A stretch of DNA of 64,000 bases from Desulfurivibrionaceae bacterium (GCA_030145275.1 JAQYVV010000004.1:62001-126000); one strand, 5' to 3'. Shown: positions 17,803 to 26,200, numbered from the stretch's first letter. Made by a program: numbers and translations. Notes: generated by a model from the letters alone, not told the origin.

Positions 17803-18640
17803 GCAAGAGTTTGCCGCCCGTATCGGTATGGTGAATTTCATTAACACCGCACCACTGTACGAAACCTGGAAGGAAACGGTTTATAGGGATGAGTGGCAGG
17901 TCATGGAAGCAAATCCGGTCGAATTAAACCGGCAACTTTCGGCAGGCGAGCTTGATCTTGGCTTTATCTCTTCCCACGAATATGCTATGCAGCCCTCCAA
18001 ATATCGACTTTTACCGGAACTGTCCATTTCATCTAGTGGTCCGGTTGGTTCAGTTTTTCTTTTTTCCGAAATTGCACCAGAAAAGCTTGATGGTGAAATG
18101 GTGTTTTTGAGCAGGCAATCCCAGACGTCAAACAGTCTGGTGAAGATACTTTTAGAGGAATTTTTAGGGGTGAGACCCAGATATGGTTTTTCCGCTTCGG
18201 ATGATATCTCAGTTGATCAGGGAAAAACGTTTTTGGCCATCGGAGACAGGGCTTTACGCATGAAGGCAAGTGGGAGATACCCTGTGGTCCTTGATTTAGG
18301 AGAGATCTGGCACAAGTTTACCGGGTTACCTTTTGTGTTCGCCGTGTGGGCTGTTAGGGATGAATTTGCTGAAAAACATGCCGGTCTGGTGATGGAGATT
18401 CACCATGAACTTTTGCGATGTGTGCAAGAGGGAAAAGAGAATCTGCAGGTAATTTGTCAACGTGTGGCCCCTAAAATTCCCATGCCTACTGATAAGTGCT
18501 ATGAATATCTGTTGGCAATAGAGTACGATCTGAATGTGAAAAAAATAGAAGCACTGCAACTTTTTTATAAATATCTAGCCGATCGAGGCGAAGGGCAAAA
18601 GGATGCTCTTCCTCTTCGTTTTGCCGAAATTGCCAAATAA
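17795..18640 (+). CDS. mqnA: Chorismate dehydratase
   Basis: Removes water from chorismate to give 3-enolpyruvyl benzoate, the entry step of the futalosine menaquinone route. The product is about 281 residues and has the MqnA fold resembling periplasmic-binding proteins, with IGMVNFINTAPLYETW near the N terminus and LGFISSHEYAM and FLSRQSQTSNSLVKILL later. The start ATG 17795 sits inside the last codons of the upstream amidohydrolase gene, indicating translational coupling; the longer frame from TTG 17747 is unlikely. Confidence 0.92.
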   Translation: MTEQEFAARIGMVNFINTAPLYETWKETVYRDEWQVMEANPVELNRQLSAGELDLGFISSHEYAMQPSKYRLLPELSISSSGPVGSVFLFSEIAPEKLDGEMVFLSRQSQTSNSLVKILLEEFLGVRPRYGFSASDDISVDQGKTFLAIGDRALRMKASGRYPVVLDLGEIWHKFTGLPFVFAVWAVRDEFAEKHAGLVMEIHHELLRCVQEGKENLQVICQRVAPKIPMPTDKCYEYLLAIEYDLNVKKIEALQLFYKYLADRGEGQKDALPLRFAEIAK

Positions 18641-18659
18641 AGAAGCCCATAGAATAATT

Positions 18660-19367
18660 ATGCAACATCCTGAAGATAAAAAAGTATTTGTTAAGGAAAA
18701 ATTCACCTCCATCAGTAAAAAATATGATTTGATCAACTCGTTGGTGAGTTTCAAAATAGATGCCTACTGGCGTTGGATAACCACACGGGAATTAAAACAG
18801 TTTCCGACTGGAGCAGTTCTTGATCTCTGTGCCGGAACCTTGCCACTTTCGTTGGAGTTGACCCGACAGGCTGCCGAGCGCCGGGTAGTTGCCATTGATT
18901 TTTGTGAGGATATGCTAAGGGCAGGAGTTAAGTCCTTGCCTAACGATGCAAGGCGACACAGGATAACTCCCATATGTGGAGATGGAGAAGAGCTGCCGGC
19001 TAAGGATAATCAGTTTTGGGGCTGTACAGTTGCCTTTGGTGTTCGTAATCTTGCCAATACCCAAAAAGGACTTGAAGAAATGTACCGGGTGCTTAAACCA
19101 AGTGGGAAACTCTTAATCCTTGAGTTCTCAAGACCAACCAACCCAATTGTTAAGCCGATTTACGCATTCTATCTCAACAAGATATTGCCCCTGGTGGCAG
19201 GTATGGTTTCGGGAGACAAAGAGGCGTATGAGTATCTGGCCAGTTCAATTGCTCAGTTTTACGAACCTGAAGAGCTACTCAGCATGATGAAAAAAGCGGG
19301 ATTTGCAGAAACCTATAGCCGCAGGCTCACTTTTGGGGTTGTAACTGTTTATGTCGGGGTTAAATAG
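18660..19367 (+). CDS. menG: Demethylmenaquinone methyltransferase (UbiE/MenG family)
   Basis: SAM-dependent C-methylation of demethylmenaquinone, the final step. The product is 235 residues from ATG 18660 (MQHPEDKKVF); the upstream start at 18603 would overlap mqnA and add unrelated residues. Family motifs: FTSISKKYDLINSLVSF, AFGVRNLANTQKGLEEMYRV, LKPSGKLLILEFSRP and the C-terminal LTFGVVTVYVGVK. The SAM-binding loop reads LDLCAGTLPLSLEL, lacking the usual GTGDLA spacing, an unusual variant for this family. Confidence 0.88.
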   Translation: MQHPEDKKVFVKEKFTSISKKYDLINSLVSFKIDAYWRWITTRELKQFPTGAVLDLCAGTLPLSLELTRQAAERRVVAIDFCEDMLRAGVKSLPNDARRHRITPICGDGEELPAKDNQFWGCTVAFGVRNLANTQKGLEEMYRVLKPSGKLLILEFSRPTNPIVKPIYAFYLNKILPLVAGMVSGDKEAYEYLASSIAQFYEPEELLSMMKKAGFAETYSRRLTFGVVTVYVGVK

Positions 19368-19379
19368 GGATACTGCTAG

Positions 19380-19418
19380 ATGAAAGTTGAAAGTTTAAAG
19401 ATGCAAGTTGAAAGGGAA
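19380..19418. repeat. Short degenerate GAAAGTT direct repeats
   Basis: The stretch contains GAAAGTTGAAAGTTTAAAG followed by GCAAGTTGAAAGG, a degenerate 7-base repeat (TGAAAGT) just before the ubiX-like gene. The same motif on the other strand (TTTCAAC) occurs at 24169-24198 and 62062-62087, each also just before a gene start. Confidence 0.5.
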
Positions 19419-19429
19419 GACGTGGTAAT

Positions 19430-19999
19430 ATGGGGAAAGCGAAAATAATTTTGGCTATAACAGGGGCGAGTGGGTCTCTTTATGCCTTGGAGTTCCTCCG
19501 GGTTATGGAAGATCTTAATGTTGAGGTGCATGGGATTATCTCCGGGGCAGGGGAGAAGGTTCTGACAATAGAGACAGGACTTACACCTGAGAAGTTAAGC
19601 GGCGTTGCTAAGTGGTTTAGCGCGGATGATTTTACGGCCCCAATGGCAAGCGGATCAGCCAGATACGAAAGCATGGTGGTTCTGCCATGCACCATGGGAA
19701 CATTGTCTGCAATTGCACATGGGCAGTCTGGCAATCTCATTCATAGGGCGGCAGATGTGGTTTTGAAAGAGAGGCGCAGGCTGGTACTTGCGGTACGGGA
19801 AACGCCGTTGAATTTAATTCATCTGCAAAACATGGTTAGGGCCCACGAGGCTGGTGCTATTATTTGTCCGGCTATCCCTTCCTTTTATCAGAAACCGCTA
19901 ACCATTGAGGACCTGGCCCAGAATTTTGCCTGCCGCGTGGCAAGCCTCCTTGGTTATGAAGTTCCCGGGATGAAACAATGGAAAGGGGTCGATGCTTAA
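19430..19999 (+). CDS. UbiX-like flavin prenyltransferase
   Basis: 189-residue UbiX-family flavoprotein: ITGASGSLYALEFLR at the N terminus, PCTMGTLSAIAHGQSG (flavin site) and RRLVLAVRETPLNLIHLQNM. UbiX makes prenylated FMN for a UbiD-type decarboxylase. In the futalosine pathway UbiX-, UbiD- and UbiA-like proteins carry out the late steps; a UbiD-like partner is not in this window. The gene overlaps the next one by eight bases (19992-19999), so they are coupled. Confidence 0.9.
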   Translation: MGKAKIILAITGASGSLYALEFLRVMEDLNVEVHGIISGAGEKVLTIETGLTPEKLSGVAKWFSADDFTAPMASGSARYESMVVLPCTMGTLSAIAHGQSGNLIHRAADVVLKERRRLVLAVRETPLNLIHLQNMVRAHEAGAIICPAIPSFYQKPLTIEDLAQNFACRVASLLGYEVPGMKQWKGVDA

Positions 20000-20843
20000 G
20001 AAAATTTTAATCCTTTTGGAGATGATCAAATTCAAGCATACGGTCTTTGCCTTACCGTTTGCCTTGATGGGTTCTTTTCTCGCCGCCGGGGGTGTTCCTG
20101 GGCTAACCGTATTTTTTTGGGTTGTGTTGGCGATGGCAGGGGCCAGAACGAGCGCCATGGGATTTAACCGGATAGTTGATCGCCACTTTGATGCAAAAAA
20201 TCCCAGAACAGTTTCCCGTGCAATTCCTGTTGGTGAGGTCAAAATAGGTGAGGCCTGGGCCATGGTGATCATTGCCTCGCTTCTGTTTTTCTTTGCCTGT
20301 GCAAAACTTAATCCTTTGACCTTGTATCTTTCTCCCCTTGCACTTTCTCTGACTTTTTTTTACTCACTGACCAAGAGGTTTACCTGGTTGTGCCACGTTG
20401 TTCTTGGGGTTGCCCTTGCCTTTTCACCTTTAGGAGGTTTTGTGGCCGTAAGTGGGGATCTCAGCGGTTTCCCCTGGGTACTGTCGCTGGGGGTTTTGTT
20501 TTGGGTTGCGGGGTTTGATATGGTCTACGCCTGTCTCGATGCTGATTTTGATAAAGGTGAAGGCCTCTGCTCCATGCCGGTTAAATTTGGTCGAAAGGGA
20601 GCATTCAATCTGGCAAGATTATTTCATGGACTGGCCTTTATTCTCTTTGTTTTGACCGGTCTGGTTATGCATCTTAATATCTTTTATTTTGCAGGTATTG
20701 CTCTTGCCGGCACGGCGTTGGTCTATCAGCATCTCCTTGTCAACCCGGACGAACTCAGCCGCATTCAGATGTCTTTTTTTACCATGAATGGTTTGATCAG
20801 CGTTACCTTGTTCTGCGCCACATGGTTGTCCCTAGTTACGTAA
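19992..20843 (+). CDS. mqnP: UbiA-family prenyltransferase (MqnP-like)
   Basis: Membrane prenyltransferase predicted to attach the polyprenyl tail to the naphthoate ring precursor in menaquinone synthesis. The 283-residue product has seven or more hydrophobic segments and both aspartate-rich motifs: NRIVDRHFDAKNPRT (NxxxDxxxD) and CLDADFDKGEG. The last gene of the mqn block. Its TAA stop (20841-20843) is the first part of a palindromic repeat tip. A role with 4-hydroxybenzoate (ubiquinone) is less likely given the neighbours. Confidence 0.88.
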   Translation: MLKKILILLEMIKFKHTVFALPFALMGSFLAAGGVPGLTVFFWVVLAMAGARTSAMGFNRIVDRHFDAKNPRTVSRAIPVGEVKIGEAWAMVIIASLLFFFACAKLNPLTLYLSPLALSLTFFYSLTKRFTWLCHVVLGVALAFSPLGGFVAVSGDLSGFPWVLSLGVLFWVAGFDMVYACLDADFDKGEGLCSMPVKFGRKGAFNLARLFHGLAFILFVLTGLVMHLNIFYFAGIALAGTALVYQHLLVNPDELSRIQMSFFTMNGLISVTLFCATWLSLVT

Positions 20844-20946
20844 CTATTCGTAAACACTCCCTGGAAAGGCGATAAGTCCGCCCAGTATACGGAGGTATAA
20901 CTGGTCAGACTTATCGCCTTTCCAGAAAGCGTTTCCAAACAGTTAC
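20840..20946. repeat. 107-bp intergenic palindrome, GTAAC-tip family
   Basis: The arms GTAACTATTCGTAAACACTC and GTAACTGTTTGGAAACGCTT (read from the other strand) are followed by an exact shared block CTGGAAAGGCGATAAGTC. About 45 bases pair on each side of a short centre. The left tip overlaps the stop codon of the UbiA-like gene. A strong hairpin such as this could end transcription of the mqn operon. Confidence 0.8.
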
Positions 20947-21048
20947 GCACCTGGGGGGCTGACCGTGAATATTTGTATTTAGAACAGGTCTTGGTTTGCT
21001 TATTACTTTTCTTGACTTTAATTTTTTCGTCTTCGGAGATTTTTATTC

Positions 21049-21348
21049 ATGGAGATAGTAAACGACATGGAATACGATGATCCTGTCCAAGTCCATATCG
21101 ATGGAACACTTGACCTGCACACCTTTCAACCACGAGAGATAAAAAGGCTTATCCCTGACTATCTTACCGCCTGTCTGGAACAAAATATTGTAAATATCCG
21201 GATCGTTCACGGAAAGGGGACAGGAACCCTCCGCCGCATAGTCCATTCAGTTCTCGAAAAATTACCATACGTCGTATCTTTTAAGCTTGCAGATGAAACT
21301 GCTGGCAGTTGGGGTGCAACCTTGGTCATATTGAAACCCCCAAAATAA
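21049..21348 (+). CDS. Small Smr-domain protein
   Basis: A 99-residue stand-alone Smr (small MutS-related) domain. It has the conserved LDLHTF near residue 22, and HGKGTGTLRRIV near residue 57, the two motifs of the nicking-endonuclease-like fold. Stand-alone Smr proteins are thought to be nucleases acting on branched DNA or RNA (for example at stalled ribosomes), but the target here is unknown. A methyltransferase gene follows after 37 bases. Confidence 0.88.
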   Translation: MEIVNDMEYDDPVQVHIDGTLDLHTFQPREIKRLIPDYLTACLEQNIVNIRIVHGKGTGTLRRIVHSVLEKLPYVVSFKLADETAGSWGATLVILKPPK

Positions 21349-21385
21349 TTGCAATCTTGAGAGTAACTCTCTGTTAATTACACGG

Positions 21386-22015
21386 ATGCTTATGCCAAAA
21401 ACACGACCCTTCAAAGAAAATCATCAGAGGTATGAAAAATGGTTTGTTGAAAATGAACTTCTTTATGATGCCGAACTTGCCGCAGTTAAAGAATTTGTCC
21501 CTAAAGAGGGGGCGGGGCTCGAGATTGGTGTTGGAAGCGGCCTTTTTAGCAAGCCATTAGGGATTTGTTTTGGAGTTGATCCATGTGGGGAAATGCTGGA
21601 TCTGGCCCAGAAGAGAGATGTCAAGGTTATGCGTGGGGTCGCAGAGGCACTTCCTTGCAAGTCAGTAAAGTTTGATTATATTCTAATGGTGACCGTCGTC
21701 TGTTTTTTTGATGATCCCCTCAAGGCTTTTCAGGAAGTGAAAAGGGTGCTTGCTCCCGGAGGGCGTTTGATAATTGCCTATATTGACTGTGCTAGTCCCA
21801 TGGGTCAGGAATATGAAAAGCATCAAAGCGAGAGCACATTCTACAAGGAGGCTCGTTTTTTCAGTACTAGAGAAATGGTTGAAATGCTTACGGAAGCTGG
21901 TTTTAAACAATTTTCTTTCAGACAATGCATTTCTTCAGCAGGGGAAGATAAAGAAGTATTCACCGTGCAGCAAGGATATGGCCAAGGCGGGTTTGTGGTC
22001 GTTGAAGCCAAATAA
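21386..22015 (+). CDS. Class I SAM-dependent methyltransferase
   Basis: 209-residue methyltransferase with the class I fold: motif I in GLEIGVGSGLFSKPLG, motif II around GVDPCGEMLDLAQKR, and RVLAPGGRLIIAYID. The sequence resembles the UbiE/COQ5-like group of small-molecule methyltransferases, but nothing indicates the substrate. Two adjacent starts (ATG 21386, ATG 21392) are possible. It stands between the Smr gene and a sensor kinase, all in the same direction. Confidence 0.82.
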   Translation: MLMPKTRPFKENHQRYEKWFVENELLYDAELAAVKEFVPKEGAGLEIGVGSGLFSKPLGICFGVDPCGEMLDLAQKRDVKVMRGVAEALPCKSVKFDYILMVTVVCFFDDPLKAFQEVKRVLAPGGRLIIAYIDCASPMGQEYEKHQSESTFYKEARFFSTREMVEMLTEAGFKQFSFRQCISSAGEDKEVFTVQQGYGQGGFVVVEAK

Positions 22016-22047
22016 AGATATTTCAGAGAACTCACTTCAGCTCAATT

Positions 22048-23934
22048 ATGTGGTTGACTAAAATTTTATCAAATAAAAAAATTATTTTTGTTTCCCCATG
22101 GTTGATGGTTGCTTCAATTGGGCTACTCACCTTTATTGTGGTTATTTTGGCTTTTAATAATCTCAAAAGGGAAATGAATCTGCTCAATATTGGCCTGCAT
22201 GACAGGGGGCAATCCCTGGCTCGTTTTGTTGGGGCTGGAACCAGGGCTTCTATGCTGCACGGTATGCAGGGCGCTGTTCATACCCAGAGTCTTATTGAGC
22301 AGACTTCAGACGACCCTGATATTTTATATATCGCAGTTATAGATTCCCACGGGCAGATTATGGCCCATAGCGATTCGTCTCGAGTTGGCAGCAAGATAGA
22401 CAGAAATCTTAATGAATTGAACCAATTGGCTAGTAAACTTGATTGGCATGTGGTGCAGGGCAGCGGTAACAACGAGAAAATATTTGAAGTTGTCAGGAGT
22501 TTTGCACCTTTTCGAAAACATATGGACAGTTTTTCAGGCAGATCAGGAAGGCTTAAGCAGCGGCTAGCCATAACGGCACATGGAAAATCATCTCCGCTCT
22601 TATCACCCCATGCAATGGAGGCCCCAAGTGAACTCACGGCAAAACCCGAAACTGCACAAGATAACAATATGCCCTATGATTGGTGCAATTCCTTTATTAC
22701 GAATGAGGGGCAAAAAGGATTATGGGGTAATAATTATAAAATACTCATAGGCCTTGACATGAAGGAGCAGGAAAGAGTCAGTCGCCAGGCCAGACTGCAC
22801 ATATTTTCCCTTTCCGTTATTCTGCTGCTGGTGGGTTTGGGCGGCTGGTTTTCACTGTTGATTGCCCAGAGTTATAGCGCTTCCCAGAAGGCCTTGAAAA
22901 ACATCAAGGCCTTTGCCGATTTACTGGTTTTAAAACTGCCGGTGGGGATTATTGCCACGGAGCAGGGGGGCCGAATAAAGACATTCAATCGAGCAGTTGC
23001 TAAAATGGTGGAGATTGAGTCTGAAAAAGCAGTAGGCTCTTATCCTGCTGAAATATTGTCACCAGTGCTCGCCTCTTTTTTTGATGAAAATAAACCCGAC
23101 CAGGAAGTGCTTGAACAGGATATTGATCTTGTCAGGAGCAATGGCACAAGTTTAAGCGTTCATGTGAGCATGGTGCCTATTTTTGACGATAAAGGTTTTT
23201 TTGCAGGGCGGGTGGTCATGGTGCATGATCTAACTCAACTAAAAAAACTTGAAAAAGAGGTGACCAAGCACGACAGGCTTGTAGCTTTGGGTAAGATGGC
23301 TGCCGGGGTTGCCCATGAGGTTAGGAACCCGCTAAGTTCCATCAAAGGTTTTGCTACTCTCTTGGGGGCCAATTTCAAGGAGGGGAGTGAAGGTCAGAAA
23401 GCATCCCACCTTTTGGTAAATGAGGTTGAGCGCCTAAACCGAAGTATTACAGAACTGTTGAATTACTCCAGACCTTTGCCTCTGCAAAAACAAAAGGTGT
23501 CGGTTTCTGATATTGTCGGGGATTCTCTTCGTTTAATGAGCAGCGATGCTGCAGAATTGGCAATAAAGATTGGATTCAGGGTTGAAGATGATCTGCCAGA
23601 AATTAATGCTGACCCGGACAGAATCAATCAGGTTCTTTTAAATCTCTATTTGAATGCCTTTCAAGCGATGTCAGAAGGGGGAGAGTTGGTTGTTCATGTA
23701 CGGCAGGTGTCTGATGGTAACTCTGTTGAAATACGAGTCACTGATGATGGCTGTGGTGTAGATAAGGAGATTCTTGGCCGTCTAATCGATCCGTATTTTA
23801 CCACAAAGACTGAGGGTACAGGTCTGGGTCTTGCTCTGGCTCATAAGATAATTGATGAGCACGATGGTTCCATTAAGTTTGAGAGTGTTGCCGGGGAGGG
23901 AACAACCGTGATAGTCGAGCTTCCTATCTCGTAA
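22048..23934 (+). CDS. Membrane sensor histidine kinase with PAS domain
   Basis: 628-residue kinase with two membrane segments (about 15-37 and 245-272) enclosing a periplasmic sensor region, then a PAS domain (about 290-400), HisKA with the phospho-histidine in GVAHEVRNPLSSIKGF, and HATPase_c with N box LNLYLNAFQAM, G1 DDGCGVD and G2 GTGLGLALAHK. The layout resembles NtrB/ZraS/AtoS-type kinases that work with sigma-54 activators, but no response regulator gene is adjacent. The stop codon lies in the tip of a repeat (23931). Confidence 0.92.
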   Translation: MWLTKILSNKKIIFVSPWLMVASIGLLTFIVVILAFNNLKREMNLLNIGLHDRGQSLARFVGAGTRASMLHGMQGAVHTQSLIEQTSDDPDILYIAVIDSHGQIMAHSDSSRVGSKIDRNLNELNQLASKLDWHVVQGSGNNEKIFEVVRSFAPFRKHMDSFSGRSGRLKQRLAITAHGKSSPLLSPHAMEAPSELTAKPETAQDNNMPYDWCNSFITNEGQKGLWGNNYKILIGLDMKEQERVSRQARLHIFSLSVILLLVGLGGWFSLLIAQSYSASQKALKNIKAFADLLVLKLPVGIIATEQGGRIKTFNRAVAKMVEIESEKAVGSYPAEILSPVLASFFDENKPDQEVLEQDIDLVRSNGTSLSVHVSMVPIFDDKGFFAGRVVMVHDLTQLKKLEKEVTKHDRLVALGKMAAGVAHEVRNPLSSIKGFATLLGANFKEGSEGQKASHLLVNEVERLNRSITELLNYSRPLPLQKQKVSVSDIVGDSLRLMSSDAAELAIKIGFRVEDDLPEINADPDRINQVLLNLYLNAFQAMSEGGELVVHVRQVSDGNSVEIRVTDDGCGVDKEILGRLIDPYFTTKTEGTGLGLALAHKIIDEHDGSIKFESVAGEGTTVIVELPIS

Positions 23935-24050
23935 CTTGTTCAGCGTACCAACCGGGTGGGCCTGCCTCTATTTTAAAAGTAACTTTAAAGATGAACGTCC
24001 AGGTAAGGGTAGGCTCCGCTACCGAACGTCCAACACCGAACACCGAATGA
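23931..24050. repeat. Diverged GTAAC-tip repeat after the sensor kinase
   Basis: It starts GTAACTTGTTCAGCGTACCA followed by ACCGGG, parallel to the segment after proA (GTAACTATTTAGCGTACTAA then CCGGG), and both go on through a GCCTCT...TTTTAA stretch. A short inverted piece GAACGTCC/GGTAGGC region follows. The right tip is not clear, so the right border is approximate. The left tip contains the kinase stop codon. Confidence 0.5.
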
Positions 24051-24168
24051 ACTACAAAGACAAATACTGTATCTGCAAGATTTGATATTCTGTTTTTAAG
24101 TTGTTATTTAATAGGTAGGCCCCAAAAACAGGATAAGCACCGAATTGTTAGATGTACCCCAGGTGTGC

Positions 24169-24198
24169 TTTTCAACTTTCAACTTTCAGCTTTCAACT
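24169..24198. repeat. Short degenerate TTTCAAC direct repeats
   Basis: Four head-to-tail copies of a 7-base unit (TTTCAAC, TTTCAAC, TTTCAGC, TTTCAAC) precede the zinc-ribbon gene. The upstream in-frame ATG at 24152 would translate this repeat, which argues for the downstream start at 24221. Confidence 0.6.
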
Positions 24199-24220
24199 AA
24201 TTAGTTTAGGAATATCCCCA

Positions 24221-24739
24221 ATGATTGATCTTCAAATGAAATATTGTTTTGCCTGTCAGGATGAGTATCTGCCTGAGATATCCAAATGCGGAGTTTGTGG
24301 AAGTGTATTGTTGAGCGGGGCAGAAATGCTCGCCAAGCAGAACGATAACATGCAGGTTCAGAGCCAAAGGCTTGGGGCTTTAACAGACAAAGATGATATT
24401 GTGACAATTTTCAAAGGACCTTTGTCGGAGGCAAAAAGAATAGAGGCTAAGCTCGTTTCCGAAAACATTGGCACCCGGGTTTTAGGAGAAGAAGGAGGTT
24501 GCGGAAAGGGTTGTTGTGCAACTGATGTTGAGTTACTGATAAGAAGGGCTGATGCTCCTGATGCCCAACAAATTATTGATCTAGATTTTGAATCAATGAC
24601 TGGTGTTTCTGATTTTAACCATAATATCGCTGATACGGGTTATGACCCCGACGCTCAGACATCAACCTGTCCGGCCTGTGGTTTTACCTTCTCTACAGCT
24701 GAAAATACCTGTCCGGATTGTGGGCTTTGTTTTGGGTAA
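24221..24739 (+). CDS. Zinc-ribbon protein with DUF2007-like domain
   Basis: About 172 residues. It has an N-terminal zinc ribbon (CFAC and CGVC), a central DUF2007-like alpha/beta domain (VTIFKGPLSEAKRIEAKL to the DVELLIRRADAPDAQQII region), which carries an insertion with four cysteines (GGCGKGCCATD), and a C-terminal zinc ribbon (CPACGF, CPDCG). DUF2007 proteins are described only as putative signal-transducing proteins; function here is unknown. Start at 24221 chosen because the preceding bases are a simple repeat. Confidence 0.75.
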   Translation: MIDLQMKYCFACQDEYLPEISKCGVCGSVLLSGAEMLAKQNDNMQVQSQRLGALTDKDDIVTIFKGPLSEAKRIEAKLVSENIGTRVLGEEGGCGKGCCATDVELLIRRADAPDAQQIIDLDFESMTGVSDFNHNIADTGYDPDAQTSTCPACGFTFSTAENTCPDCGLCFG

Positions 24740-24742
24740 ACC

Positions 24743-24998
24743 TTGATGGCGTCGCAAAAAGTACCCAAAGGGTATAGCAATCCGATCTACTGCGTTGCCC
24801 CCACAAGGGGCATAAACGGATTTTTTACCGACCTTCGGTATACCATATGTATGACCGAAGCCCGCTAAAAAATACCACGCCTCGGAGTCTACGCTTACCT
24901 GTATATCGAATTACTATACCCTTGGGGTGCTTTCGAAGTCTTCGCTATCTGTGCTTAGCCATCTTGAGGCAGAGCCAGACTTTTTATGAGTCTATCAA
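24743..24998. repeat. 256-bp TTGATGG-tip palindromic element
   Basis: The left end TTGATGGCGTCGCAAAAAGT and the right end, read on the opposite strand, TTGATAGACTCATAAAAAGT form imperfect terminal inverted repeats. Inside, GGGTATAG near 24771 pairs with CTATACCC near 24923, and a second short hairpin flanks CCGACCTTCGGTATACC. A short frame at 24847-25029 crosses the right end and is not a gene. It follows the zinc-ribbon gene by three bases. Related pieces occur at 15290 and 13190. Confidence 0.7.
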
Positions 24999-25126
24999 CC
25001 TTTACAGCTCTTTAGTTTTTAGAAGTTAATAGCCTCTGGTGAATCATCTCTAATTTATCTTGCTTTCACGTCAATCGTGTACGAAAAATCTTGCCTTCTT
25101 ATGGAACATGATTATTTTAGATCATG

Positions 25127-25278
25127 GTAACTATTCAGTTGCACTCCATCTTCGCCCATTTAGGTCTTCTCGAATAGCACAAGTATGCTTCGAAGCCCTA
25201 AATGAACGAATATGAAGCACATCTGAACAGTTACAGCCTGGAGTTAAGGGTAATTTCCAGCCTACGCTGAATAATTAC
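25127..25278 (+). repeat. 152-bp GTAAC-tip palindromic element, copy 1
   Basis: Bases 25127-25234 form a 108-bp imperfect palindrome: left arm GTAACTATTCAGTTGCACTC, right arm read backwards GTAACTGTTCAGATGTGCTT, and both share TTCG..CATTTAGG. A 44-base tail (AGCCTGGAGTTAAGGG to CTGAATAATTAC) ends in a third, inverted copy of the tip. It is nearly identical to 28841-28992 (opposite orientation) and 43638-43790, showing recent copying. It has no coding capacity. The remaining bases up to the BI-1 gene hold nothing I recognise. Confidence 0.85.
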
Positions 25279-25390
25279 AGATCATGTTCATAACCCTTGT
25301 TGCGTGATAATTGTCTTCAGGGTAACTAAAAAACTATTTTGAAAATATTTAATTTAAAAAAAACAACGGAAAAAGATAAGGAGATGTTTG

Positions 25391-26119
25391 ATGTTTAACT
25401 CAAGAATGCAAGGACCACCGCCTCCTCCAGGGGCTGCTGCAGTCGCCGCACAAGCTGGCACCCAGGAGTCGACTATATTTTTGGCTAAGGTATTTAACTG
25501 GATGGCAATTGGTCTGGGACTGACAGGTGTGGTTGCTTATATTACTGCGTCCACCGCTCTGTATGAAGTTGTCCGCCCCATTATATTTCTTCTGTTTATC
25601 GCTGAAATTGGCATGGTCTTTTTTCTTAGTGCCCGGATACAAAAACTCTCTGCTTCGACCGCAACAGCAATTTTTCTAGGTTATGCTTTGTTGAATGGTC
25701 TGACCCTTTCAACGATTCTTCTCATGTATACCATGGAATCAATTGCGGCAACTTTCTTCATTACTGCCGGAATGTTTGGGTCAATGGCAGTATACGGTTT
25801 CGTTACCAAGAAAGACCTTTCTAGCATGGGATCTTTCATGTTTATGGGTCTTATAGGTATTGTTATAGCCTCTGTGGTCAATATTTTTATTGGTAGTTCC
25901 ATGCTCTCTTGGCTGATTTCCGGTATCGGTGTTATCGTTTTTACCGGTTTGACGGCCTATGATGTGCAGAAGATCTCCCAGATGGGTGCTGGCGGTATTA
26001 TGCAGCAAGGTGATGGGAGCATTCGGAAAATGGTGATTATGGGGGCCTTGACTTTATACCTTGATTTTATAAACCTTTTTATCATGCTGCTCCATTTTTT
26101 TGGAGGTAGCAGAGACTAG
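25391..26119 (+). CDS. Bax inhibitor-1 / YccA family membrane protein
   Basis: 242-residue integral membrane protein with seven hydrophobic segments, preceded by a proline-rich cytoplasmic tail (GPPPPPGAAA). Family signatures include YALLNGLTLSTILLMY, and FTGLTAYDVQKISQM near the C terminus with the paired aspartates of the BI-1 pore (also ALTLYLDFINLF). Bacterial members are pH-sensitive calcium leak channels or FtsH-associated factors. The ATG at 25391 has AAGGAG seven bases upstream. Followed by two terminator-like hairpins. Confidence 0.93.
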   Translation: MFNSRMQGPPPPPGAAAVAAQAGTQESTIFLAKVFNWMAIGLGLTGVVAYITASTALYEVVRPIIFLLFIAEIGMVFFLSARIQKLSASTATAIFLGYALLNGLTLSTILLMYTMESIAATFFITAGMFGSMAVYGFVTKKDLSSMGSFMFMGLIGIVIASVVNIFIGSSMLSWLISGIGVIVFTGLTAYDVQKISQMGAGGIMQQGDGSIRKMVIMGALTLYLDFINLFIMLLHFFGGSRD

Positions 26120-26139
26120 ACTAATAGGTCGATCAGTTT

Positions 26140-26200
26140 AAATCTCCTTTTTAAAAAGGAGATTTTCAGTAAAAAGGCACCTTTTTAGGTGCCTTTTTTT
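26140..26200. terminator. Tandem hairpins between BI-1 and ttcA-like genes
   Basis: AAATCTCCTTTTT followed directly by AAAAAGGAGATTT (26140-26165) is a perfect 26-base palindrome. It is followed by GGCACC-tttttA-GGTGCC within 26172-26200 with A-run before and T-run after, a textbook two-way intrinsic terminator for the converging genes on either side. Confidence 0.85.
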
